A DNA stretch of 35,043 bases from a virus: positions 1 through 35,043 of the IMG/VR virus record IMGVR_UViG_3300036715_000150, one strand, 5' to 3'. The notes below the pieces were generated by a model. It was not told where the DNA came from and searched no databases. It saw only the letters and a list, made by a program, of their open reading frames with translations. Within the stretch, counting starts at the first letter, position 1. Each line of letters starts with the position of its first letter. Both the position numbers and the translations under genes were made by a program. Shown piece by piece: positions 23,901-32,064 of the stretch.

Positions 23901-24071
23901 TTATACTTTCTTTTTAAAAAACTTCTTATAAACCCATTCACCTATAAGTAAGGCAGAGTAGATAGAAGCAAGAAAAGCAGCGGCATCTGACCAAGAGGTG
24001 ATGCCAACAGCCGCCCATACAGTTAGTAGCTTCAATCCTTGATCTCCTACGGTTGAATCATGTTGTGTCAT
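23901..24071 (-). CDS. small holin-like membrane protein
   Basis: A 56-residue protein: polar N terminus, a first hydrophobic stretch (LKLLTVWAAVGITSW), a second (AAFLASIYSALLIGEWVY), and a lysine-rich tail FKKKV. Two TM segments with a basic C terminus are typical of small class II holins such as those of podoviruses. It starts in an ATGA overlap with the upstream gene and ends one base before the 3TM holin. Two holin-like genes in tandem may act as holin and antiholin. Confidence 0.75.
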   Translation of the reverse strand: MTQHDSTVGDQGLKLLTVWAAVGITSWSDAAAFLASIYSALLIGEWVYKKFFKKKV

Positions 24072-24247
24072 AGAGCATCCTTATACTTAGGTACTAGAGG
24101 AACACTCCATGAATCATACCATTCATGTACTGTATAACCAATTCCCAAAACTAAACCAAATAACCAACATTGTAGAATAACATAGATTCCTTCAAAGACC
24201 GAACTGATATTCTCTAATAGTCTAGATAACAACTTTAATATGATCAT
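24068..24247 (-). CDS. small membrane protein in lysis cluster
   Basis: A 59-residue protein with an N-terminal amphipathic helix, one hydrophobic segment (IYVILQCWLFGLVLGIGYTV) and a polar C terminus HEWYDSWSVPLVPKYKDAL. It overlaps the preceding gene by 26 nt and the following one by 4 nt. Position and one TM segment would fit an accessory lysis or spanin-like protein, but no lipobox or coiled coil is seen. Confidence 0.65.
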   Translation of the reverse strand: MIILKLLSRLLENISSVFEGIYVILQCWLFGLVLGIGYTVHEWYDSWSVPLVPKYKDAL

Positions 24248-24518
24248 TAGTAGGGCACCTTCGATTAATCATTAGGGACATTTCCCAAAAGAATTTATGA
24301 TCTGGATGGTCTGTCTCACAACACAAATTTTCTAACATGTCACTTATAGTTTTCTCCCCATTTTGGGGTTTACGTCCAGCTATATGGTTAAATACATAAT
24401 TAGCAGCATATCTATCTGAGAAGTAGGCAGCAATTGCCTTGGGAGCATAATACCAATACTTCTTTGGATTAGAAATGAATAAGAGAGACTCTGATAGATA
24501 CTTAATTAAATCATTCAT
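24222..24518 (-). CDS. hypothetical protein next to lysis genes
   Basis: A 98-residue protein with aromatic-rich N terminus (LLFISNPKKYWYYAPKAIAAYFSDRYAANYVFNHI split over helices) and a Cys pair (NLCCETD) and His-rich middle. There is no TM segment. It overlaps the tail fibre stop by one base. No family was recognised. Confidence 0.65.
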   Translation of the reverse strand: MNDLIKYLSESLLFISNPKKYWYYAPKAIAAYFSDRYAANYVFNHIAGRKPQNGEKTISDMLENLCCETDHPDHKFFWEMSLMINRRCPTNDHIKVVI

Positions 24519-25993
24519 TAAAAAAGCCGTGCTGATGCAGTTGCTTGAATATAGTATCCATTACCTGCTGTTGTATTTGCTCCAGTACTAGATATAGTAG
24601 CAGATGCATCTGATATATTAGCTATAACTACTATAGGAGAAGATGGATTTGCACTCCAATTTGCATTAGCAGCAGAGACATTAAATGTAGTTAAAGTGGG
24701 CACAGGCACACGCATAGTTACTGGAAAACTCCAAGTAACAGTAACAGGTAAATTGGTTACCATTGCAACAGCGTACAAAGCGCCCGCAGTACCTGAATTT
24801 TGGGCAGGAGCAGTAGACTGTTGAAAGGTTTTAACAAAATATCTTTGACATAGTTGTAACTCATTTGACCTACGCTCAAATACTGTAGGGGTAATAGAAC
24901 CAAGTCTGCAATCAACACCTGTGATATTAAGTGTTGAGCCTACTACTTGGTTGACAAAAGTCACTGAGCCAGAGGTTCGGGTGAAATTACCAGCTTGCCA
25001 TAAGCCTGCTGTTGTGTTATAGTTGGAACCAGAGCCTAAGTCCCAAGCTATGGACATTCCAATGGTATTATCAGTGAGCCATATTCCAGAAAGGTCACCT
25101 ATCAAAGTGATTTGTACTGGAGTCCATGAAGTAGTAACTGAAACAATACCTACATATGAACGATTAGCAGCGGCGTTGCGGATAGAAACTGTATATGTGC
25201 CTGCTATCGAACCTTTAATCTGATTACTCAAAGTAATTGTTGCCGCTCCAGATGTGCCGAATTTAAAGTCAATAACATCTTTGCCCTCAACGGCTGTGAG
25301 TAGTGTAAACTGATCTGTAGCGATGGGTGTATATTGAGCAGCTACTGTGATTTTCAAACTCTTTAGCAAACCTGCTGGAGCATCAGTAACTTGCTGGTAT
25401 GTGAGTTTTGACGCTTGGCTAATTACATTACCAAACATATCAGTGAGATATGCGTTTGCTGTTGGAGTAATAGCTGAACCACCATTAACTTGGTCAATTT
25501 CCATCGCACCATTAATCACCCTATTCCCATATAGGAAACCAGAATTAAACGTAGAGGAATTTAGACCGTTTGAATCAATGGTTACAGAGGCTGTAGCACT
25601 ATTATTATAAACAAACCTAATAGGTTTAGCAGCATAAGTACCAATGACTAAATCAGTAGAACTAGAAGCTACATAACTATTTCCTGCTTGGTTAAAACTA
25701 CCAGTTCCTGTGAAAGTAGAGGAATTAATCCCCATCTCTATAAAGTTAGTTGTAGCTGTTCCAGAATTATTAGATATATTTATATTTGCAGATGCATTAG
25801 TAGCAGCAGATTTATTCTGAATAATTACTTGACTATATCCAGCTACAGTTGAAGCATATGTACCGGCAATACCAGTATCACTGTATGAAATAGTTTGAGC
25901 ACCAATAATACCATTATATACAGCATTATTTACATCATTAAGCCAAGATGCTGGTACAGGAGTTACCTGATCGACAAAAGTTGTACTTGCCAT
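24518..25993 (-). CDS. tail fibre / receptor-binding protein
   Basis: A 491-residue protein. The N-terminal 150 residues have Ser/Thr/Asn-rich beta repeats typical of trimeric fibre shafts. A domain starting GNRVINGAMEIDQ and continuing with LTAVEGKDVIDFKFG and AGTYTVSIRNAAANRSYVG is shared by many phage fibre proteins. The C-terminal portion is a beta-rich knob ending ASARLF. The N-terminal SWLNDVNNAVYN is a usual attachment motif. It is the best receptor-binding candidate in the window. Confidence 0.82.
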   Translation of the reverse strand: MASTTFVDQVTPVPASWLNDVNNAVYNGIIGAQTISYSDTGIAGTYASTVAGYSQVIIQNKSAATNASANINISNNSGTATTNFIEMGINSSTFTGTGSFNQAGNSYVASSSTDLVIGTYAAKPIRFVYNNSATASVTIDSNGLNSSTFNSGFLYGNRVINGAMEIDQVNGGSAITPTANAYLTDMFGNVISQASKLTYQQVTDAPAGLLKSLKITVAAQYTPIATDQFTLLTAVEGKDVIDFKFGTSGAATITLSNQIKGSIAGTYTVSIRNAAANRSYVGIVSVTTSWTPVQITLIGDLSGIWLTDNTIGMSIAWDLGSGSNYNTTAGLWQAGNFTRTSGSVTFVNQVVGSTLNITGVDCRLGSITPTVFERRSNELQLCQRYFVKTFQQSTAPAQNSGTAGALYAVAMVTNLPVTVTWSFPVTMRVPVPTLTTFNVSAANANWSANPSSPIVVIANISDASATISSTGANTTAGNGYYIQATASARLF

Positions 25994-26301
25994 TATGTTA
26001 AAGTCCCTAAATAAAGTTTACCAGAAATCATACATCCAGCTACTGCATATCCTGATATAGATGAAAGTCCTTTATATGTACATACGTTAATAAATGTATC
26101 TACTGTAGCATCAGGACGTGGAATTGGTACAGTTTGTTTATCTCCATGTACTTTGAGACTGAGTTGAGGATGTTTTGGTTCATAGTCGTCTGCACAAACC
26201 AAAAGCCCTGTCCAACTTTTACGCATGGTAGAGGCTTTAAACTTTCTACCACAGCTATCACAAATGACATTGTAGTCACCAAGTTTAAGCCAATTTTGCA
26301 T
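25993..26301 (-). CDS. zinc-ribbon protein next to fibre genes
   Basis: A 102-residue protein with CDSCGRKFKASTMRKSWTG, then LVCADDYEPKHPQ, the pattern of a small phage family with a CxxC zinc half-site; the second half has C then DDY rather than CxxC, so metal binding is uncertain. The C-terminal part is weakly hydrophobic. It sits between two fibre-like genes and may be a chaperone or virion component. Confidence 0.65.
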   Translation of the reverse strand: MQNWLKLGDYNVICDSCGRKFKASTMRKSWTGLLVCADDYEPKHPQLSLKVHGDKQTVPIPRPDATVDTFINVCTYKGLSSISGYAVAGCMISGKLYLGTLT

Positions 26302-27473
26302 TATAAACCCATTCCAGTTAAGGTACGATATGTTGTTACTGTTCCAACCGTTGCTGGATTAATAATATTAGCAGTACCTGTAAACACCACAAATCCCCCT
26401 GCTATAATGGTCTTAGTTTTAATTAAAGAAGACCCTCCAGAAAATTGCACATTTCCTTCGGCTGTAAAAGCTCTAGTTTTTAGTACTAAACTACTTCCAA
26501 AAAACGTTATGGTTCCTCCAGGAGTTAATATACCCCCTTGAGAAAATGGAGATGTTCCTGAGAAATTAACAGTACCTGATGGAGTTAATGTATATACTTT
26601 ATTTCTAGCAAAGGCTGCTGCACCTGAAAATATAACAGTTCCTGATGGAACTAACGTATAAACTTTTTGTCTATTATAGGTAGCTGTTCCAGTAAATGTA
26701 ACAGTTCCACCTGGAGATAATATATAAGTTGTACCCCCTGTAGATGCTTTAAGCCAGCTAATATCCTCATCAAGTATTAGTTGATAAGGTGATGCACTTA
26801 TTTTTGTTATTTCTGTAATAGAAAGTGATCTACCGAGTAAGGCACCAAAGGTCACATTTACAGGTGCACACTTAGATTCATTACCTTGAGTACCCAGTCG
26901 TATAGGTTGACCCATTAATCCGGGATACTGTCCAGAAGCAGCTATAGAGGCAATTTGTATACCATCTAACCAAACAGTAAGGGTTGACCCATCATGGTTA
27001 ACTATAATTGTTTGATATTTTATACTAGATAATGCTGGACCTGTACTAAGATTAATAGCCTGAAACTGTGTTCCTGCACCGTTTCTAAGAGTGGCAAATG
27101 GCGTGTTTGGAGTAACGCCATTAGAGCCACTGACTATCTTCAACGAAAGTGAATTATTTGTTGTATCAGTACTATTTGTATTCCAAATTGCATCAGAATT
27201 TGCTGAACCATTAGCAACTCGTATTGCCCGTATAACTAAAGAAAAAGGATTATTAAGAGTTACACCAGATTTATATTGTACATAATTAGTTGTTCCACCA
27301 GAAGCACTAAGTTGTGTCGCTACACCCTCTTGTCCGACTACTCTAGATATTCCAGATTTTGTTGGTAATGTGTTATTTATTAAATCAGAATTACTTCCAA
27401 TCACCGCCCAAATAGGAACATAGGTTGGATCAATTTGTAATCCACCGAATTGTGGTTGGGTATACCGAGTCAT
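26301..27473 (-). CDS. LamG-like fibre/decoration protein with C-terminal repeats
   Basis: A 390-residue protein. Residues about 50-230 have the strand and turn pattern of a concanavalin/LamG jelly roll (NPFSLVIRAIRV ... YQTIIVNHDGSTLTVWLDGI, then IRLGTQ), which suggests glycan binding. Residues 250-375 contain six tandem repeats of 20-22 residues with consensus YTLxPSGTVxFSGxAxF. The N terminus starts MTRYTQPQFGGLQIDP. It likely is an accessory fibre or side-chain adhesin. The LamG assignment is by pattern. Confidence 0.7.
   Translation of the reverse strand: MTRYTQPQFGGLQIDPTYVPIWAVIGSNSDLINNTLPTKSGISRVVGQEGVATQLSASGGTTNYVQYKSGVTLNNPFSLVIRAIRVANGSANSDAIWNTNSTDTTNNSLSLKIVSGSNGVTPNTPFATLRNGAGTQFQAINLSTGPALSSIKYQTIIVNHDGSTLTVWLDGIQIASIAASGQYPGLMGQPIRLGTQGNESKCAPVNVTFGALLGRSLSITEITKISASPYQLILDEDISWLKASTGGTTYILSPGGTVTFTGTATYNRQKVYTLVPSGTVIFSGAAAFARNKVYTLTPSGTVNFSGTSPFSQGGILTPGGTITFFGSSLVLKTRAFTAEGNVQFSGGSSLIKTKTIIAGGFVVFTGTANIINPATVGTVTTYRTLTGMGL
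26349..26726 (-). repeat. six-copy degenerate tandem repeat inside the LamG-like gene
   Basis: Encoded repeats begin with YILSPGGTVTFTG, YTLVPSGTVIFSG, YTLTPSGTVNFSG, ILTPGGTITFFG, AFTAEGNVQFSG and TIIAGGFVVFTG. Copies 2 and 3 are the closest. Unit length is 20-22 residues (60-66 nt). The alternating pattern indicates stacked beta strands. Confidence 0.75.
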
Positions 27474-27474
27474 G

Positions 27475-27834
27475 TTATATAGTTGTTAACTCTTGTCCAA
27501 AAGATTCAACTGTTATTGCATTTGTTGCTCCATTTGTAATAGTAATATTAACAAACATAGCACTAGGTGGAATAACACAATTAAAATCTAATGGGTAATC
27601 TCCAGTAGTTGTTGAACCACTTACAGTATAAAACAATCGTTTTGTTCCTATAGATTCACCAGTATAAAACTTAATTACTGGGACAGTTGTTGGAGCACTA
27701 CCAGAAAGAGATAACTTTACAGAAGCAATGCCTCCATAAGCTGCACTAAGATTCCATTCTGTTTCGTTTCTAGAAGCAGTAGCAGCAAGAGAAGCTGATG
27801 CACCTAGCGTCCTAGCTGTTTTACTTGCTGCCAT
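27475..27834 (-). CDS. small virion protein
   Basis: A 119-residue beta-rich protein with an Ala/Ser/Thr-rich N terminus and strands such as VPVIKFYTGES and MFVNITITNGATNAITVESF. Strong AGGAATATAAAATG start. It belongs to a set of small beta-sandwich-like proteins between capsid and fibre; likely a virion decoration or tail component. Confidence 0.65.
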   Translation of the reverse strand: MAASKTARTLGASASLAATASRNETEWNLSAAYGGIASVKLSLSGSAPTTVPVIKFYTGESIGTKRLFYTVSGSTTTGDYPLDFNCVIPPSAMFVNITITNGATNAITVESFGQELTTI

Positions 27835-27835
27835 T

Positions 27836-28129
27836 TTATATTCCTAGAATAGTATCTACAGCCATATTAACTGCTGTTTGAACTTGTAGATCAGTTGCTG
27901 TAGTGAGTGCTGAAACTGCTGCTGTATTATACTCAGCAAAAATATAATTACGAATAATAGTTAAATAAGCTGTTGGATTACTTAAAGCTTCCACAATAAA
28001 AGTCTTCTGAGTAGTTGTTGGAGTAGTAGTTTTAGATAAAACATTTGCTTTAATAACCAAAGCAATTTGAATTTGTTTATCTAGTTGTGGGATGCCAGCT
28101 GCATCATAAAGAGCTACATAACTTGCCAT
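27836..28129 (-). CDS. hypothetical structural-module protein
   Basis: A 97-residue protein, mostly helical, starting MASYVALYDAAGIPQLDKQIQ and rich in Ala and Thr. It sits one base from each neighbour. No family recognised. Confidence 0.6.
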   Translation of the reverse strand: MASYVALYDAAGIPQLDKQIQIALVIKANVLSKTTTPTTTQKTFIVEALSNPTAYLTIIRNYIFAEYNTAAVSALTTATDLQVQTAVNMAVDTILGI

Positions 28130-28130
28130 A

Positions 28131-28529
28131 TTAGTTTGCCGATATTGTTGGGGTTATCTTAAGTGCATCACCTATGTTGGCAATGGTAAAAGGAGCGGAA
28201 GCATCACGTTCACTCCATACAAGTACACCACTAGATGCTTGTACAATATAATAACCATAAATAGAGTTATTAACTGTCCCACTAGAAGTAAATGTTTGTT
28301 GAGCACTATATGTGATATTACCTGCTGAAGCAGCATTCCAAGAAGCGCCCGTAAGGGTTATACTAGCATATCCAGTAAAAGTTGCCTCTGTATAAGTACT
28401 TGCAATATCGGTATCAGATGGGGTAATATTATTTTGGTAAAGTTTAATTACTAGATTCTGTGCTGCTGTTTTATTAGTCAGCATTTCTAGAATTAGATTT
28501 TCACCTACGTCAGGTACATTAAGAGCCAT
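28131..28529 (-). CDS. small virion protein
   Basis: A 132-residue protein: helical start ENLILEMLTNKTAAQNLVIKLYQNNI, then a beta-rich part with GYYIVQASSGVLVWSERD and a C terminus GDALKITPTISAN. The layout resembles small phage tail/head proteins that carry a one-domain beta sandwich. It overlaps the preceding gene by 11 nt. Confidence 0.65.
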   Translation of the reverse strand: MALNVPDVGENLILEMLTNKTAAQNLVIKLYQNNITPSDTDIASTYTEATFTGYASITLTGASWNAASAGNITYSAQQTFTSSGTVNNSIYGYYIVQASSGVLVWSERDASAPFTIANIGDALKITPTISAN

Positions 28530-28836
28530 AACCTAATACCTCCGCCTGTTCTTGTGTAAGTCCTCTACGGCACTCTGGAATCTCTATATATTTACATTGA
28601 CGCAAAGAACCCAATGGTCGGCCTTCTGAGTAAATAGTTTCACCTGATACTGTGTCAACATAGTGAACCTCACAAACAGAACCAATGGAACAGAGAATAC
28701 CTACATTACCATTATCCACAACCCACATACCAGTACGCCATCCTTTTGGAGGCAATATAACTTCAAGTACAGGAGTATTATCCACAACTGGGATAGGTTT
28801 AGAAAATAGAGATTTAATTGATGTTAAAATAGACAT
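28519..28836 (-). CDS. hypothetical structural-module protein
   Basis: A 105-residue protein with an SH3-like strand run (WRTGMWVVDNGNVGILCSIG ... CEVHYVD) and a C-terminal segment RRGLTQEQAEVLGYG. It starts with an ATG sharing one base with the upstream gene's stop. No function known. Confidence 0.6.
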   Translation of the reverse strand: MSILTSIKSLFSKPIPVVDNTPVLEVILPPKGWRTGMWVVDNGNVGILCSIGSVCEVHYVDTVSGETIYSEGRPLGSLRQCKYIEIPECRRGLTQEQAEVLGYGS

Positions 28837-29171
28837 TACAATATGATGTAGTTAATATGAACACCAGTGGGAGTAGCAACACTTAAATTAACGTTAAGTG
28901 CCTCTCCTATATTTGTTTGGAACCATCCATGTTCATTAAATGGTAGTACCAATCCACCATTAGCACCTAGAGGGAACAGGGCAGAAATATCGTTAGCAGC
29001 CGACTGGAATTTAACATTGTTTGCTAGAGTACTTACTACTGCTACATCAATAACACGGATAGACATACCCGGAGCAGCAGAAAGAATAGTATTAGAACCA
29101 AGAGAAGCGGCATTAACAAATGTACTCTTGATTGTTAGATTTTGTGGGGGGGTTCGTGTTACATTAGACAT
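28836..29171 (-). CDS. small virion protein
   Basis: A 111-residue beta-rich protein (IRVIDVAVVSTLANNVKFQS ... LPFNEHGWFQTNIGEALNVNL). The strand/turn pattern is that of a small capsid or tail decoration fold. Likely virion component; no family recognised. Confidence 0.65.
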   Translation of the reverse strand: MSNVTRTPPQNLTIKSTFVNAASLGSNTILSAAPGMSIRVIDVAVVSTLANNVKFQSAANDISALFPLGANGGLVLPFNEHGWFQTNIGEALNVNLSVATPTGVHINYIIL

Positions 29172-29172
29172 A

Positions 29173-29472
29173 TTATGCTCCGAAATGTACTATACCTTGT
29201 GGTGTTCCTGTGCCAGCTACAATCATTGTGCAACCAATATCACAACGAACAGGAGTAGTAAAATAAGCTCCATTAGACCCAGTGGTCACAGAACCATTTA
29301 CTTTGGCTAAAACATTACCAGAACTATCTCCAGCAGCATTGTCATAAATAGTAACTGTAGCAACGTTAGTACCGTCACTGATAGCGTGAACAGCAGAGAT
29401 AACTCCACGACCAACGAATATTTGATATGTTCCTGCGGTCTTTAAACCACTTGATTGTGCAGTACCTGCCAT
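29173..29472 (-). CDS. small virion protein
   Basis: A 99-residue beta-rich protein (YQIFVGRGVISAVHAISDGTN ... VATVTIYDNAAGDSSGNVLA). It follows the terminator at 29486-29519 and has AAGGAAATATAATG as a start. Probably a virion decoration component. Confidence 0.65.
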   Translation of the reverse strand: MAGTAQSSGLKTAGTYQIFVGRGVISAVHAISDGTNVATVTIYDNAAGDSSGNVLAKVNGSVTTGSNGAYFTTPVRCDIGCTMIVAGTGTPQGIVHFGA

Positions 29473-29485
29473 TATATTTCCTTAG

Positions 29486-29519
29486 AAAAAAAGGGGCCAT
29501 CCTTTTCAAGAAAGCCCCT
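29486..29519 (-). terminator. rho-independent terminator
   Basis: On the - strand AGGGGC (29519-29514) pairs with GCCCCT (29497-29492), with an inner CTT/AAG pair, and seven T residues follow (29492-29486). It lies after the 152-residue virion gene and before the next, so transcription is reduced between these parts of the late arm. Confidence 0.75.
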
Positions 29520-29544
29520 CTTAAACGTTCCTTTTGGAACAACG

Positions 29545-30003
29545 TTATCGAATGTACTTAACTACCAGATACATTTCTCCAGAAGTGGGAGTACCAGTTG
29601 TAGCAGAACCACGTCCATAGATTTGAATATCTGTACCATAGGGTACATTATAGTTCTGAAAAATACCTGTGACAGCAGGCATAACACTGAATGTTCCTGC
29701 CGTACCAAATGCCAATGCAGAAGCATTAACAAATTGTGTACCACCAGATGAAGAACCCAGACTCAAAGTAGCAGCAGAAATACTGTTACCAGCTAGTTGT
29801 GTCTTAACCCAAAGATCAAGTTCAATGATGGTTGCATCAGCAGGAAGAACTGCTAGAAGGGCGTCTACGTTACCAGTAGCAAAGTTTGCAGACGTAAGTT
29901 TCACAACTTTCGTTACAATATCTTTAATATTACTTGTAGCGGAAGGACCACCCGGATTAGGATCAGATACTGCTACCTGACCTTGTACAAAATTGACAGC
30001 CAT
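29545..30003 (-). CDS. virion protein downstream of capsid
   Basis: A 152-residue beta-rich protein (TIIELDLWVKTQLAGNSI ... DIQIYGRGSATTG ... GEMYLVVKYIR). It lies just after the major capsid gene with a terminator on either side, which would set its level apart from that of capsid. A head fibre or decoration protein is likely. Confidence 0.65.
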   Translation of the reverse strand: MAVNFVQGQVAVSDPNPGGPSATSNIKDIVTKVVKLTSANFATGNVDALLAVLPADATIIELDLWVKTQLAGNSISAATLSLGSSSGGTQFVNASALAFGTAGTFSVMPAVTGIFQNYNVPYGTDIQIYGRGSATTGTPTSGEMYLVVKYIR

Positions 30004-30014
30004 ATTATTCCTTT

Positions 30015-30039
30015 AAAAAGGGGACTATTACTAATCCCC
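30015..30039 (-). terminator. terminator after major capsid gene
   Basis: On the - strand GGGGA (30039-30035) pairs with TCCCC (30024-30020), followed by five T (30019-30015). The stem is short, so readthrough is likely. It is directly after the capsid stop. Confidence 0.6.
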
Positions 30040-30048
30040 ATTGGTTAA

Positions 30049-30957
30049 TTAGGCGCCAGCAGAGCCATACAAAGCACGAGGATCGGTCCAGCCAAAAGAG
30101 TAACGAGCAGTAGCCTTGAACTTAGCGTTCTCAGTATCCCAGTCATTATCCATGTCGAATTGATCAGCACGACGCTCCATATACTTCATACCATTTTGAA
30201 CATTAGTACGAATGAACCATGCATCAGTATCAGTCAAGAAGTGATTAGTCACAACTTTAGGAATAGAACCAAGAGTCTTGATAGCATTCAAATCGTTGTT
30301 ATCAGTACCAACCCGACCATCTGTACCAAGAATACGCTTGGCTTCAAAGATCAACTGACGAGGAATAACCAAAGTCTCAGGACGAACAGCAATAAGCAAA
30401 CCAGCATCGTTAGTGAAGCCAGCAATGTCAATACATGCTTGTTCCAAAGAAGCTTCCGAAATATCGGATGCAGTGGAAATTTGATTAGACCAAGTACCAC
30501 CCTTAATATTGGGGTGGTTATTAGCAATGAGGGCTACACCATCACCACCAATAAACGAGCTATTAAAAGCACGGTTATACACGTTGGCACCAATAACTTC
30601 TTTGGTTTGACGCATAGAGAAGGCAAGACCCTCTGCTTTACGTTTACCGATAATGTCATATTGATCATCTTCCATCATTTCACGAGTGATGATGAAACCC
30701 AGCGCATATACAGCGTGTTGGTAACGAGTAATGAAACCTTGACGTTCACTATCATAAGAGATAGGAGCACCTTCAGATTTCTGAACAGCTAGACCAAACG
30801 AAGAAATACCAACTTCTTCTTCAAAAGCCTTCGTAGAAGTGCTCTTGTCAAACAAACTTGTATACTCTTCGGGGTAAGAGTCATAGGCACGGCCATACCA
30901 TGCATTGACACCGGGCCAAAGCGCCTTGGCAAATGAGCCACTATTAATTACGGACAT
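30049..30957 (-). CDS. major capsid protein
   Basis: A 302-residue protein, the main shell subunit by length, order and pattern. The N terminus NSGSFAKALWPGVNAWYGRAY and the segment SERQGFITRYQHAVYALGF are those of a family of podovirus capsid proteins expected to have the HK97 fold; later parts include FIGGDGVALIANNHPN and SFGWTDPRALYGS. It follows scaffold and small head genes and ends in a terminator, which would favour high expression. The capsid role is supported; the HK97-fold statement is inference. Confidence 0.85.
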   Translation of the reverse strand: MSVINSGSFAKALWPGVNAWYGRAYDSYPEEYTSLFDKSTSTKAFEEEVGISSFGLAVQKSEGAPISYDSERQGFITRYQHAVYALGFIITREMMEDDQYDIIGKRKAEGLAFSMRQTKEVIGANVYNRAFNSSFIGGDGVALIANNHPNIKGGTWSNQISTASDISEASLEQACIDIAGFTNDAGLLIAVRPETLVIPRQLIFEAKRILGTDGRVGTDNNDLNAIKTLGSIPKVVTNHFLTDTDAWFIRTNVQNGMKYMERRADQFDMDNDWDTENAKFKATARYSFGWTDPRALYGSAGA

Positions 30958-30975
30958 TTATATCTCCTTTAAATG

Positions 30976-31599
30976 TTAAACGCCAGCTTGTCCAGTACCA
31001 GTACCATTCTGAGCATTGTTCAGTTTGACATAGTAGGAAAAGTATTGGTCGCCAGGAATATTGTCCGGGCGGTTGGGGAAACCCACAACCTTAAGAGGCA
31101 GAGTTGCAGTTGTTGCAGAAAGAGCAGCAATAGACATACCCGAAGTACCAGCAGTCGTAGAACCAGCAGTAACGTCCCATGAACCATTAAGTCCGACGTT
31201 AGCAGTAATAGTGGCAGAGGCCACACTTTGAGTCAAATATTGAGCTTCATAAATCACGTTAGGATCAGTACAAACCAACACATAACGGTCAGTAGATGCA
31301 CGACGATAAACGGGAGTATTAAGATCATTGACAGGAGGTGTATTAACAGTATCACCAACACCTGTAAACAGGATACCTATAACCACACCATAAGCAATAT
31401 CAGTACCACTGGATACACGAGTAACAGTAGGAACACCTGTAGCTGCACGGGCATCACCCAGCAACTTAACGGCATCACCTACCATTACTACGGAAGAATC
31501 CGAAGCGGGAAGAAATGCTACTTCACCTTGCCCATTATAAGGGGCACCAGTGATTGTTTTAACGGGACGAAATCCGTTAAGACGATTTACACTTGACAT
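30976..31599 (-). CDS. head decoration/stabilisation-like protein
   Basis: A 207-residue beta-rich protein upstream of capsid, with NRLNGFRPVKTITGAPYNGQ at the start, then AFLPASDSSVVMVGDAVKLLG and SYYVKLNN near the end. The position between scaffold and capsid and its strand-rich composition fit a decoration protein. No exact family. Confidence 0.65.
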   Translation of the reverse strand: MSSVNRLNGFRPVKTITGAPYNGQGEVAFLPASDSSVVMVGDAVKLLGDARAATGVPTVTRVSSGTDIAYGVVIGILFTGVGDTVNTPPVNDLNTPVYRRASTDRYVLVCTDPNVIYEAQYLTQSVASATITANVGLNGSWDVTAGSTTAGTSGMSIAALSATTATLPLKVVGFPNRPDNIPGDQYFSYYVKLNNAQNGTGTGQAGV

Positions 31600-31652
31600 T
31601 AGTAATTCTCCAAATAGTCAAATTTGTATAATCCTAATGGCAACAGAATTGG

Positions 31653-32060
31653 TTAGTCGCGTGTTACTTCGAGCTTACCATAATTACCATCAAGAGCTTT
31701 TTCTTTGATAGAGGCTTCTTGTTGATTCACAAACCCTTGTTTTGCTGCTTGATCCTCATCATACCATTCACGTTTGATACGCATGAGATAACCCTTAGTC
31801 CCTTGACCAACAGAAAAAATCTTTTTGCTTCCAACCGTAGTCCCTTGGGACACACGTTTGTCACCTACATCTGTAGAGTTGTCATTGACGAGTTCATACC
31901 CACCTTCGACAAACTGCGCAACACGATCATCTACATCGTTCACGACTCGGTATACATAGTTTGGGTCTTTACCCTTTACCGTGAGAATGTTACGCTTACC
32001 TACAGGGGTACGTGTAACTCGGCTCGCTGGAGCCTTGGAAATTGCTTCTTTTTCAGCCAT
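31653..32060 (-). CDS. small head-module protein
   Basis: A 135-residue basic protein. ATG at 32060 was chosen because GAGGATAACATAATG gives a ribosome binding site just after the scaffold stop; an in-frame ATG at 32093 lies inside scaffold. It contains VYRVVNDVDDRVAQFVEGGYELV and YLMRIKREWYDEDQ. Position suggests a head completion or capsid assembly role. Confidence 0.65.
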   Translation of the reverse strand: MAEKEAISKAPASRVTRTPVGKRNILTVKGKDPNYVYRVVNDVDDRVAQFVEGGYELVNDNSTDVGDKRVSQGTTVGSKKIFSVGQGTKGYLMRIKREWYDEDQAAKQGFVNQQEASIKEKALDGNYGKLEVTRD

Positions 32061-32064
32061 TATG

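Noticed and set aside
28620-28660. TTGACA with TATTTA on the - strand as an internal late promoter
   Set aside because: The 16-bp spacer and weak -10 lie within a well-formed coding gene; not distinguishable from chance.
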